Shown here: positions 33,443 through 46,100 of the stretch, one piece after another | Layout of the letters: every line of letters begins with the position of its first letter | How positions within the stretch are numbered: position 1 is the stretch's first letter | Source of the DNA: Morinoia aosen | Lineage: Eukaryota; Arthropoda; Malacostraca; Amphipoda; Talitridae | DNA length: 64,000 nt | Reading direction: 5' to 3' | Assembly: GCA_030386875.1 (NCBI GenBank) | Contig: CM059575.1 | Span: forward strand, 51,180,859 to 51,244,858 | Translations under genes and position numbers: made by a program | The notes under the pieces: generated by a model | Database searches by the model: none | Seen by the model: the letters and a program-made list of their open reading frames with translations, nothing else | What the model was told of the DNA's origin: nothing

Positions 33443-36394
33443 ATTGGTAACACGTACGTTCACTGCGTTTCCGTCGCTGTTACGGTTGGTTTGGTTAGGT
33501 TGTAAGTAGCAGAATTGGGAAATCAATTTTCTAGCTTGAATAAATTTAAATTCTTCTTACTGAAGATAAAGAATACAATTGCACGATAACATTTCCCCTC
33601 GTATGATAACAATTATTTTGCAAAACCTCCGCGAAACAGATAAAATGTCGTGCATTTATACCGGCATGCAAATGGGCAATTTACCTCTTGGTCACATGTG
33701 GCCCAATACGCAGTGAACGTGTTAATTTCTTACTTGGTTCATTGATTAATTTCTGTTCTGATGACAGAGTAAGAAGCTGATATGGATATCTAGAATGCTA
33801 GGAAATCAGGAGCTGAGTTACGGGGTATATTTTTTTTATTTTTTGTTATCTTACGATACATGATGATTGCATTTAGCAACAATGTTTCTTGTTATATTAT
33901 TCGATCGAAGAGTTGATGTAATGTGTTTGCAGTTTTTCAGCCGGCCCAAAAAAATTTCAGTTTCAAAAACTCATACCTACTCAATCGTTGTAAAACGCTT
34001 TCTATAAGTCCTACATACGCTGAATATTCTATCGCACCCATGCATTGTTTTGATAGCTCACTGCCTGTATGTGTACCGGAGCTTTAGCCAGGAAGGTTGC
34101 TTTCACGGTTTTCTCGTCTCATTCGCTGTACCCGATGATTCAACTCGCAACTTAAGGTCCTCAAATAGTTTTCTCATGATGAACGGTCAAGACTTGTAAA
34201 TATCATACATTCCAATGTGACCTGATATGTTCAGAAATCTTACGAATGCACTTCAAGTTGGGTTAATATGTCGCTAACACACACTACATACGTTTCTTTT
34301 CTACCAAACTCGTTAATGATCGAACGGGTCAGTTATTTCATTTTAATGAACTAACTTTTTATTCCGTCATTTGATCATGTTCGTGAGAGGACGAATAAAA
34401 TTCAAAGCCTTTGCATTCATATTTATTTGAAAACTAATTTCAATTTCCATGAAACTGTCTTTTCAACACTTTCCATTAATTTTAAACTTACACCAAAATT
34501 CTTTTACTTTGAACCTGTAGGGTGCTCCTATAGGTAAGTGTATGCGAAAACAAATATTCTTGAATTTTTACAGCTGAAAGATGCCAGTCATGCAAAGTCA
34601 ATGTCCTTCGGTATGGATCAACGATGAAATGTGACTCATTTAGAAAGCTAAAATTATTATGTGAGAATCCTTCGTTTAGTTCGTTTTGATGAGCTTCCCA
34701 ATTCCTCGAATTATCAAAAGTTAAATAGATAGTCAGAAGAAGACTGATAATTCTAAAATTAGAAGCTAAAGTGAGGTTCTAAATAATTACATAAATAATG
34801 TCACTACTAGGAGAGAAAACTCCTTAACGGAAGCGAAATGAAATAAATTTACACGAGCGATCAGTTAGTTGTTCCTCAACTATTAAGAATGCGGTCTCTA
34901 ATATAAGACAAAATTAAAATGTAATGAAAGCGTCGGAGACTGGTTGCTTGAATAGCTTCAAAATAACATCAATATTACATGGACCAAGAAAAACGTAAAT
35001 ACTTAAAATGTTTTAGATGATGAGGTAACTTTTTGTAATGTGTTGCGATAGTGCCTACAACATGAGGACCACGAAACGGTTGAGTGCGCTTCGTACCTGA
35101 GTGCAGTACTCATTGCTTAATAAAATCTATCGACTCAGAATTTTACCAGAAATCGACTTTGAGTTTTGATTGTTTGTCAAATAATATGCATACGTAACAA
35201 GGCTGCAAATTCTAATCTCGCGATCACTTCATTTTGGATATTTGAATTACGCTGCCAACAATCGAACCAGATTACACAGACTCCCTTAATAAAGGTTATT
35301 TGAATATTGTACTAACACGTGATAAGCTAGAGTAAGAGTTGAAGAGGCTAGTTGGACTTGAAGATGCAAGTTTAGAATTCTCTATGGAAAGACGTACGAG
35401 AAGATCGGACCATTTAGGTTGAGTGATCCTAAAGCGAAATCGAGAACAACTTTCAAAAGCATCATTGTTGATGCAGCGGAAGTTAGATGCAGAACCCTAA
35501 TGAAGGACATCGTAAGTGTACCTGATTTGTGAGTTATCAAGATATAATTTATGGGGACTTTTTAACAAGATATTTTTTCACGTTCATGATTAACTCAGCT
35601 CGAATCGAGACCGCACTTGGCTGAGGGTCTCGGCCAACTTTCATAACGACATAAAAAAACACGTTTACACGAAGAACGGATTCTTTTATTGAGATAAGTT
35701 TTCATAGATGAAAGACGAGCGATTGTGTTGTTTAGGTAAAGGATTGCAAACTCTGACAGTTGTGTAAAATTTTCAACTCACATGACAAAAGATATTCAGT
35801 CACTTTTCTATCCGTGACGAGTGTCATTTTAAGGTTCATTTGAAAAAATGTTCGAAAAGCAGCAAACTAAAATCAGTTGAATTCATTTTCAACATCGAAC
35901 AATCCATATTCGGATCTTGACTCGAGGAAAGTGTACGGTTCAGCAATGCAGTTGTGGAAATCTTTGGTGATCATTATAACGTGTTTATTATAATTTACGA
36001 TGATGACAGCACAGAACTTGTTGACTAACTGTTCAGTATGCAGAGCTCGGCCTGCATAAGCTTTTTTTCTACTGGTAAACTTTAATCTCATGAGTGCACT
36101 CGAACTGCCAAGCCCAGGGGAACTCGCTCATTTCATTAATTTTTAAATGCCTTCAAATTTTCAGATTTAATTTGTTAACCCTACCTCAGCATACAAACAA
36201 AAGTAATTCTATTGAAAACATAATGTTTGTTGAACATTGGATATTCACAAGTTATCACAACTGGGAAGAGACACAAATGAGTTAAACTCGTTCCTGCACA
36301 TGCAAAATATTTAACAATGAATGCGACCTAATCTGATCGATTTTTACAGCGGAGTAAGAAGCTAATCTGTAAAATAAGCACTCTTTCTGTCGCT
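33443..36394. other. Unique AT-rich sequence, nothing recognised
   Basis: No reading frame with recognisable content, no RNA gene and no clear repeat. Frames at 35873-36091 and 36094-36285 look like chance. Confidence 0.5.
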
Positions 36395-36535
36395 CTGTCT
36401 CGTCTCGCGTTCTTCTCCCCTTATCGCGCGTCTCGCTGCGCCTGCGCTACGGATCAATATGACCCGCTGCCGCTGCTGCTGCTGACGCTGCCGAGCTCCA
36501 GCCCTCCACAGTGAACCCAATACACTTGGTGACCA
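36395..36535. other. GC-rich patch with CTG repeats
   Basis: A local GC-rich, CpG-containing patch includes GCTGCCGCTGCTGCTGCTGA near 36470. It could be a promoter or an exon encoding a Gln/Leu/Ala-rich run, depending on frame and strand. I see no convincing splice or start signals. Confidence 0.35.
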
Positions 36536-39500
36536 GTCTTCCTTCCTGTGCTCTAGAATACGCTAAGCTTCTGATCACACATTCAACTACTTATTTGCTT
36601 ACCGCTTCATTTATTTGTACAAACAGTGCACCCTACTATCCATAGAGTTTTGTGACGTTTAGTTCAAGTAAAATACGTACTGCTATTAGACTTACGGAAA
36701 CGATTCCTGCGAGAGGGCTGAAGAGAGGAGTGTCGATCTCTTCTGAAAATGTAAAATTTTATAGAAAGATATTCCAATTCACAAGCTCTCTGGGAAGTTT
36801 TTTCTCTCCAAACGGTAAGAAAAAGCGTTAATTTACAAATTTGTATGAAACGCAAAAATTGAAGATTTTTGCGTACATCAGCCGTTTTCAAGGAACAATG
36901 TTTGAGTTCCGCATTTGTTTTCATTTTTAATCAAATTTATTTGACATCTTCCTATATAAGTAATGTAGTCTAGAATAGCATTATATTTCATTAAAAGTAA
37001 AATCCATCGACTAGAATTCAAACCGCCAGCCAGGCTGTATTGCTTTGGGCACTTGCAGAAGTTTGAGCCAAGTGCGTACTTCAGCGATAAAAACTTGCTC
37101 CCCAACACAGTTTGCTAACAAACCTACGTAGTTTTTCAATGTTCCAAATTCGAAGTAAATATCTATAGAGAAATTTCTAAACACGTATTTGACAAGATAT
37201 TTCTAAGAAATTTGGATCAAATTTTCCTGTGGATTTATAATTCAGGATATTTGCTTAATGAAATTCAGATGTTTTTTCTTTTCGGCAGGAATGACAGTCG
37301 TTAACTCAGTTCATCGACAAGAAAATCACAGAAATGAAAATTATTCCGATAATTTTTGAATAACCTTTAGTGTCGTTTCAGGAATGAATCACCAAAAAGT
37401 CTTTTGTTTATTCATTCCATTGAAATATGGTGAAAGATATAATCGCGGAAATCTTTTGCACAGCAATATCCCTTTCATCTGGTAAGTTCAAACAAGATCG
37501 ACTGATTTTCTTTCTTAGTTGAGGCGCGTTCAGTCATCAAATGATTGCATATTTGCCCTCTACAGAGGAAAAATTCATAAAATTTAATTGAAGTGCACAT
37601 GGAGATAACTGCGGGAACAAAAAATAATCAAAATGCAAAAATGTTTCTAAGTTCATCTTTTTCAACTTCTCGTCACATGGTAGGAAGCACCTCAACTCAC
37701 GCTAGGCAGCCCCTGGAGCGTTTGATTGCTCAACATCCTCTTCTCGTTATAGCTGAGTACTGCGCGCTGTTCGTGCTCACGTCATCTGGTGAGGCTGCAG
37801 CATATTAGCGAAATTTCGTGGGGCTCAAACGCTCGTCGAGAGGTTCTGTCTATAGTCCTTTAGAAAATTAAAAAAGTATTCTTTTTTCAAATTCAATTGG
37901 AGGTTTAATCGAGTTCCCTGTGATACCGGTATTTATTTTTTAAATGCCCCACTGATTGCTTCAAAGTTAATGTAGTACTAACCTCTAGAAGTTTAGTTTC
38001 AAATCGGTAAAGTTTATCAAAGTATTCAACAGCCTATGACTATACTAATTCGAAGGAAAAAAGTTATAACTTCTTTTAAACTTCTAACTAGTTATTTTTT
38101 GAAAGTTTGTCATTGAAAAAATAAATATAATGTGCTCTGCAGTATTTGCAACAGAAACTTATAATTTCCTATTGGAAAATAAATTTGCTCATGATGAAAA
38201 AATGTTCGTATTTTTGGTGAACAGTTCTGGCAGTTGGGAGTACAGGAGGGAGAGTGCAGCTATCCAGGCTCACGGAGCGAGCACAAGCACAATGGGAAGT
38301 TGATGGGTCTCATCTCCGGTGAATACCGTCTCGCAGAACAGAGCGAAGAAATTTAAACGAATTTCTTGAGGACACAGAAGAAATATTTGTTTTCCTCAAG
38401 TGCACACGCGCACCAACTTCATAAATATACTTTCATGAACTTTTGCAACAAATGTGTGAAACGATTACTTCTTATAAAAAGCACTGTACTAATTTGAATT
38501 AAAATCCAAGTAGCGCATTACCATCAATAAATGCAGTAGCAATCAATGGACAAAATTGTTGTGCAGATAAAATATGCAGATTGCGAGCAGTGAATTGCGA
38601 GCTGAACTTACCAGAAGCATGCACGGTCTCCTACAATTGATTTTTGTAATCAAATCGAAAACCTTCGCAGAAATTTGAGATACATGTAATCGTTACTTAG
38701 TTCAGACTAGAAGTTATCAGAGATTAAAATTTTACAGCAAAATGTGCATTGACTCTTAGGCATTCGCGTTCTGTTGCCATCCTAGCTGTTTTCAACTTTT
38801 TATTTTCCAATTAATGTTTTCACACGTTCAGTCACTTTGTCTTCCTCACCCGTTCTTCAACATTGCATTATAAACTCTACTCTTTTTTTTGTTACTGCAC
38901 TTCTTTGACACGAAACTATTCAGCAACAATGTGTCAATGACCATCAGTTACTGACCAGATTCTTTAAAAAAATAAAAAACGAATGTGATGGAAGCAACGA
39001 AATCGGATTTTAAATGTAATTTATGCTGTTTTAGCACAAGCTTAAAATGCTTTTCTTAACTTACCGAAGGTTCTTCTCATTCATCGAAAAACTAATTCAA
39101 GGAAACTACAATAACATGCATGCTCTATATACACTAGCTGAAAATGTGCATTAATCTATATCAGAATAGCTTAAGACCTATAGAAGCTATATATAAACTG
39201 TACGTTCTGTTATAGTTGCACTAACGCATTCATGTAAGGAAGAATCTTCCCCTACCTACGAAGAGCGAGTACAGTAAAATGCAGTGCTGAGAGGTGCGCA
39301 ATAAAGGTTGGCCGCAGAGACTAGTGTGGGCTGCAGCTCGCCACCATGAGTGGAGCAAAAGGCTTTTTGGAGCTTAGTGTCTTAGCGAGTCACTAGGAGG
39401 GGAACTGATGGCTGGTGGCAGCTTAGTAGCCGAGCAGCAGCTTAATATTCGAGTTTATGCACAAGTACGCAAGCTAAGGGCTGGTGGGAGCTTATAGTGT

Positions 39501-40428
39501 ACAAGTGTGTCTACCTGGAGAGAAATTAAGAAGCTAGTGACAGCTTAATGTCCTATGTATCCTGTCACATGGCAGCTACAAGTGTGTGGCAGCTTCTTAT
39601 GCATGAAAACCCACCAGAGGAATTATAAAGACATAGCAGTAGCTTCTATCCTCTAATACACGGTGGTTTTTCCACAAAGGAAGGAGCAAAGAACCTATAA
39701 AAATTAAGAATTCGTGCAGTTTAAATAGCATTAATTCTGTTGATCTTATATTATTATCTAAGCAGATCCTCAATTTGAATCATCAGTTTAATTTGTTCCG
39801 TTGTTATTTGATCATTTAGTTTTTTTTATTTGGCACTTTCTTCGTTGGTCATAATTTTCTAACGTGAAAATGTAAAAAGTGAAAGAAAGAAAAAGAAGCA
39901 TGTTTCCAAAAGACGAGACAAAAATTGTAGGTTAACCTGTTATGACGTCTTTCTTTTTGGTTGGAACAAGTTGATTTTCGTATTTTTCAGGATAATTTCT
40001 GTGATCAAATATTTTTCTTTTCGTAATTTCTGGTTAATTTCATGATCGAAATTTTAAATTAAGGCATGGCTATAGCAGGTTTTGAAACACTTGTTATGCA
40101 TGGCCACACATTTACTGTTTTACATTTGATATCACCAAGATGACGAGAGATAATTGAAATCCGCAAACACAATAATATGACAATGGGGTTACATCTCACG
40201 TATCTTTGAAAGAAGTATAGGTGCTGATGTCGATGTATACGAAGTGGTCTCGTTTACGTTATATATTTAATTAGTCGTTCTAAAGTATGAAGTCACAAAA
40301 TGAAAGTTATACAATAAAAAATCTCAGTACGCCGGGCTGAGTTCTATTTCAAAGATTCAAGCAAAGGCGGCATATACGAGACCCTTCTATGACTACTACA
40401 CGCTCGGGAATGGATGCTCCTAATTCTG
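36536..40428. other. Unique sequence with a weak AGCTTA-rich stretch
   Basis: Mostly AT-rich with no recognised gene. Between about 39369 and 39650 the word AGCTT preceded by GG, GC or GT recurs at least seven times at irregular intervals of 20-55 bases. A CCACCATGAG start context at about 39342 opens a frame of only 16 codons. Other frames here appear to be chance. Confidence 0.4.
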
Positions 40429-41842
40429 CAGGGCTGCCACTGAGGTTTTTCTCTTTCCCCCAGATTTGCGGTAGAAATTCCCCCATTTTCGTCAAAAATC
40501 CCCCAAAATTGAGGAAAAAACGTATTATTGTACATATTAAATAGAAACTGATATTACTTAATGTATATTAAATACAAATGTAATTTCGTTCTTTTCATTG
40601 ACAGCTTGTTAGCTATTTTGCTGTAACGGTAAATTGTTTTACCCGCAGGTAAGAAATTATACACACTTGAAGAAAGGTCGCTTTGGTCGAAGTTTTCCAC
40701 AAGAGTAAGCTCACTTATGGTAATTCCACTGGATTTCTTGGACGGCTCTCCTACGATATCAGCGCTGGTACTTGCAACATTTATGTTTCTCTTACATAGC
40801 ACTGAGCATAGTTTTGTTTTAATTTTTACAAGAAATATTGCAGCACTTACAATACCTACAGTTGATATTACTATTTCATTTCAGGCGAGTTTTAAATTCG
40901 GGTGCACCGAGCAAATCATTTCTAAAAGACTGCGTACAGAACTTTCGGTTCGTAGAAGATGATTCGGAACGGTAAGCCATTGGAAAAAATAATCACCATT
41001 CTAAAGAAAAAGTAATAATTATAAAATAATGAAATCTTTATATCAATAACATTAATCACTAAAATGAACCTATTTGTCATCTTCGTAAAGTTTTGCTCGT
41101 TAAAACGTTAAGTCAATATTCAAAGTTGAAGAACTAGTTGCTGAAGAGCATGTAACAGAGTTAGCATCTGTAACGCATATAAGTTATGACAAGGCAGATA
41201 AATAAAACGTTAATATTGAAAGTTACTGATTGAAACCTACGTGTGCTGCACATTTTTAACATCTCTTAATGTTGAACCACACAAGTATTTAATCTACAAG
41301 AACTCCTGCTTCCGCCTCTTTTGCCGAAGAAAATACGATAAAAATGTCTGAATTCACAAATTAATATATAAGAATAATTACCACATAATTTAAGTTAATG
41401 AGGGGAATGTTGATCAAAAAGTATTCGCTCAGAGGAAGGAAGCTAGCGACCGTCACGGTCACTGTTTGCCATTTTATTCCTTTTATATAGCGAACTCTCG
41501 AAACTTAGCTCTGTGAGCTGTGAGAATGAGACTATTCATTGTTCCGATGTGAATCTCGTTGCTAGTCTAACGAGTTCGATCCTCGTGCAAACTTCGTTAT
41601 ATCGCCTTTTATTCATCGTTAGAAGGGGGTATTTCCTGTTCTGCATCATAATATCTTCATCCGAGTGAGCGTAAGTCCACTTGTAATTCGAAATAATTCA
41701 TGGGATACATTTTCAGCATAGGAAATAATTCCTGGCCGAATTCCCCCAAATTTAATGGTTTTTGCGAAAGTTTCCCCCATTCCCCTAGACTACCAGCGTT
41801 TCCCCCAGATCTAGGGGAAATCCCCCATCAGTGGCAGCCCTG
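40429..41842. mobile_element. hAT-like non-autonomous DNA transposon
   Basis: The ends are perfect 15 bp inverted repeats, CAGGGCTGCCACTGA at 40429 and TCAGTGGCAGCCCTG ending at 41842. CAGGG ends are characteristic of hAT elements. Inside both ends the word CCCCCA recurs (three times on the left, about 40465-40515; at least four on the right, about 41740-41830), resembling the subterminal motifs that hAT transposases bind. The 1.4 kb interior contains no transposase. A matching 8 bp target duplication is not evident (left TAATTCTG, right ATTCTAAG), so an end may have been altered after insertion. Confidence 0.75.
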
Positions 41843-42749
41843 ATTCTAAGTACAATCTTTTATAGAAGCAGTTACCGCAGCTACTTTCCATGGCGGTTGG
41901 TATCGTCCAACCGTCACGCGGTCCTTCTTGTACCTCCTTTTTTTTAATGTAGCCGCTGAGCAGGCGTCGCCTCCCTCTGCTGATGCAGCTTTCTGCTGAA
42001 GTACGCTGAATTTTGCAACGGTCGTTCAGGGCACGGAGTACGTGACTCTTGCTCGTTGATGCAACCGTCATCCACGGTGTGCCGTTATGTAGAAAGGTAT
42101 ATAGCAAACCCCTTGAATTTTTTAAGAGTTTCATTTCAAAGATCCTGATGTTTACTTGTTAAATTTGCCAAATAGATATGATAGTATTGTAATCATTGGC
42201 TTAAACAAATGATAACAAAACATTTGGAAATGAACCTGCTTAGTTTACTTTAAGCTTCGGGAAAAAACTTGCGTACAGTTCTGGTCAACGGAAAGGAAAC
42301 CTTCAAGCTGTTTAACAGGAACACCTTGAAAAAGGTAGCATTCACTATCACTGATACATGATCATTTGTTATTGTCACTTATGGGGTTGATGACTGAAGG
42401 CACTGCGCTGGTGTTTCATCAGGGCGTTTAAAATTATAAATTGATATTTTAAAACTCGACTACACCACATGGGCTCAAGCTCAGCTCTGAAAACTGGCAA
42501 AGAAAGCTTAGGCATCTCGATGATACGAGAAGGTAAAATGAGGGGCAAAAATATAAGACGAAAACACCCATGCAAAACAACGGTTGCATGGTTTGCCGGC
42601 CTCACTCACAAGAAAGAAAGCAGAGAAAACAATCGAAGATAAGTTCTACCTAACTACAAATTTGAACCCACAACAGACTCTTACAACAAGCGATGCTGAT
42701 TCTTTAGTGAGTACATAATCAGGGCGATCTCTGAGGAGGGCTGGTCTTC
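41843..42749. other. Spacer, no recognised gene
   Basis: A minus-strand frame that starts at 42134 and runs into the hAT-like element (to 41811) coincides with moderately raised GC content (41880-42110). It has an A-run at about 41940 (T-run on the plus strand) and no recognised domain. The remainder is AT-rich. Confidence 0.4.
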
Positions 42750-43040
42750 CACAGTGTAGCACGGTAGAGGAAACAAGGTAGGTTCAAACCAGTCTTTTCT
42801 TCAATGAAGGTGTGGGTTTACTGACGTCACGGCAACGAACCAATAGCAGCGCTCATTTTTCATCTAGTAGCTCTCCTACCTCCAAATCTGGTTCCACTAT
42901 TGGCCTAACGATATTGCGTTTTGGTGACGTTATAAAGTTTGTTTGAAATGAAGCCTTTCTATTGGCTAGCCGTACAAGAAGAGATGTATTTTCTCCATAG
43001 AAATGACCCTACCTTGTTTCCTCTACCTTACATTATAGTG
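42750..43040. mobile_element. Palindromic MITE, 291 bp
   Basis: The left end reads CACAGTGTAGCACGGTAGAGG followed by AAACAAGGTAGG. The right end, reversed, reads CACTATAATGTAAGGTAGAGG followed by AAACAAGGTAGG. The inner arms also pair: 'gacgtcacggcaacgaaccaatag' near 42820 against the complement of 'ctattggcctaacg...ggtgacgtta' near 42895-42930. There is no coding capacity. I see no clean target duplication, so the superfamily is not assigned. Confidence 0.7.
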
Positions 43041-43046
43041 ACGAGG

Positions 43047-43162
43047 ATAAATACAATCAGCATACTCTTGAGTAAAGCTCAGATATCCTACACACCTCCA
43101 CGGAATAAAAACAATCAGCATACCCTTGAGTCAAGTTCAGGTATCCTATATACCTCCATGGG
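43047..43162. repeat. 58 bp tandem duplication
   Basis: Two 58 bp copies start ATAAATACAATCAGCATAC (43047) and ATAAAAACAATCAGCATAC (43105). They have about ten differences between them. They directly follow the MITE. Confidence 0.85.
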
Positions 43163-46100
43163 GTAACTAAAATCAATTTAAATTAGGATTAACCCAACGT
43201 TCACCGGTGGACGAACCTAACCGACAAAAACTGTTGTACGCTGTGCACGCTTACAAACCAATTACAAAAGTAACGTTTATGTTGTAACAAATTTGTGAGC
43301 TTATATGTTTTAAAATGCATGATAAAATAGAGAAAAAAATGGTTCATAAATCCTAAGTCCGAGATATCATGTCAACTTTTTAGAACATTCAAATGCAGAT
43401 CATGTACCGCGCACAGGGAACGAGACGTGTCTCTTCTTTCAAAGTTTTTGGTAATTTTTAGGAGGAAATTAAAAGAGGACAATCCACCACAGATGTATTG
43501 GAGTCTCCGTAGTTTTAAGAAGACATCGCTGTTCAATGAAGTAGGTTTAACATTTAGAGACCGTTTAGAAGAACTGGTTCAGTTATAGGAACGACGCATC
43601 CTGGAATGAAAACAAGAAACCCAAGTTCAAATCAACCAAGCTAAAAGAAAGTTACTATGTTTCAGTTATAGGCACGTTGCTTTGTTCATGAACAGGAATC
43701 TCCCTCTGCTCACACAAAAGTTAACGCAGGCTCATTCATAGTATAACCAGGCGACACGCCGACGATGGGCCTCCACTAACCACAAGGAAAGTTTAACCAA
43801 GCACCACCGAAGAAGTAGAGATGCGCCGCGTATTCTTATCTGAACAATGTTCGATTTCACAGTTACGTTTACTAGGACACGATAATACGAAGTATTCGAC
43901 TAATTCACAAAAGTATGGCAATATGATCAATATACGAGTTCAAATACAACAGCCTAGTTTACGTACCTATTTGTCGCCTTCAAAAGGGACCATAAACAAG
44001 AGCCTCTGAGGCTTTTAGAAAGAGGAAAATAGATTGAGGAATAGTTCCACTCAATACCAAGTAGAAGGTTAATTTGTTAGGAATCATGCGATATAAGCAT
44101 GGCTTAATGTTTAATTAGTTAAGATAAGGACATCGCCTCAAGTAAGTTTAAGTTAATTCTGCTTTCAAGCAGCCAATACATTTCAAAGTTAAAGGTCAAA
44201 TTCGTTTAATTCTGCGTAACGCAGCCGATAAGTAAATCCGCCACACGGGCAGCCAGAGGGTCACAGACAACTCCTCTACTTCTAGTTAAAGGTAGTTTAG
44301 TTTCATTTAATTTATTTACTCGTTTTAATATGGGAGATTAAAACCGGCATTAAGCCAAACTCACGAACAAACTAAAGAGTGGAACGAAAGAGGCGCAAAC
44401 ATGCAAATTCATAACTCAATAAAACGAATACACATTCACACAAACTAAACCTTAAGCTGAAAAGAAGAAATTCAACGGAAAAGAACTTAATGGGCGAACA
44501 AAACGGCTCTCAAAATCAATCTGCCTCAGCTTGCGCAAGACCCGCCTATCACACATCCAATTGCAGGTGTTAAACAATTGACTGCACTTAAGCGCATGCT
44601 AAGTTTTCTAATTCAACTCTGAAGGTCACGGTTAAAGAATGAAATTTTCAATGAGTTATGCATTAATTTCCCTACGGTATGTACTATATACTGGCGTTGT
44701 TTTTGGTTAATATTTTAATGCTTACTGGTCGGACAGTGTTTAACTGATTGTAATCAACAAAATTTTTCGATGTTGCAATAAACTGGAAGACTTCATCCGC
44801 TTTCTAAAATCCATTGCACTGCTCGTCCACTAGAAAGCAAGATCGTAAACTAAAAACACAAAATTGAGCTTTTTTCACCATTTTAGGGATAAAACTTTGT
44901 AAGTCTAAGAAATAGTCACAGTACATCGACAATTGTATGATTTCTCATTCACTTCTCACTTCTAAACAGATACAGACATTGACATGTGAACTTAAATGTG
45001 ACCATCACAAATTGATTTTGTTTGAAAGTATGATAACAAATTATTACAAAAAGTTCTACTTACCCGTAATGAGCATCCTTGGTTTAGCAATTTAGCGAGT
45101 ATTTGATGTACATGCCCGAATACGAAAACCAAAAGAAATGTGATTCATTGTGTATGAATTGAAATTTGGACATTTTTTAAAATAACAAAATTTGTTGGTG
45201 AGAGGTTTGAATATAAATATTAAATTAAATTTCATCTGTGCGAACCCTCTTTTCAGTAGCAACTATGAGGCTGGAATGGAAATAACAAAATTTTGGGAAA
45301 AGTTCGTTCCTGCCTTTGTATTTCTTCTCTGTCAGTACAAAGAGAGGAATCTGTTATAGTATTTCATAGTTATCGCCGTTGGAAACAGATAAGTGATTGG
45401 CAGATCATACTGAAAAGAAGTCTTACCGCAACAGCGGTGTTGTGCTGTAGTTATTCTTTTTTGTAGTTTGGTTTCAGTATAGTCATCTCTGTCGAAAAAT
45501 TGCTTCATACACTAAATATTCTTCATTTACTCCTTTAGTTTCTTCAGAAACCTTTAACCACACGGAACGTCTTAGGTGGAGACCATAAGTGGTTAAAAGA
45601 GAGTTAGAGGTATACTTTGCATCAACTCCAGATCCAAACTGAGACTCGGGAAACTAAAAATTATTAAAGACTTTTGTACTCGAAGTCATCTAACACTGAG
45701 GTGCAACTCCATGCGTTATTAAGTTAAGAAATGCAAAAATTATTGCGCACCTGTTTAGCTGTAGAACATGAATTTCACGTGCAAACAACTGTATAGCAAT
45801 CGATTGCGTGTTACCGAGTATACTCAAGTAAATATTTTGTACCTACTCTCAACGTGCGGAGAATCTCCGAATTACAATAAGCATAAGAGAATCTAAGAGA
45901 ATCAGCAATAAGCAATAAGAGAATCTGCGAATAAGCGGAGAATCTCCCCGAATGAGGATAACACCGTGTCTAAATAAGAGGATAATAAATTACAAAAAGT
46001 GCTGAATCACTCGGATATTGTTTTCCCTTATCGTGGTTCAAAAAATGCAAAGGATGAACTGATTTATTGTTCGAATACTTCCTTGAAATGAATGAAATCA

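Noticed and set aside
41508-41580. tRNA-like T-arm (ACGAG TTCGATC CTCGT) with an A-box-like AGCTCTGTGAGC upstream
   Set aside because: The T-stem is perfect, but the acceptor and anticodon stems do not form and the box spacing is long. Most likely coincidence, or at best a remnant.
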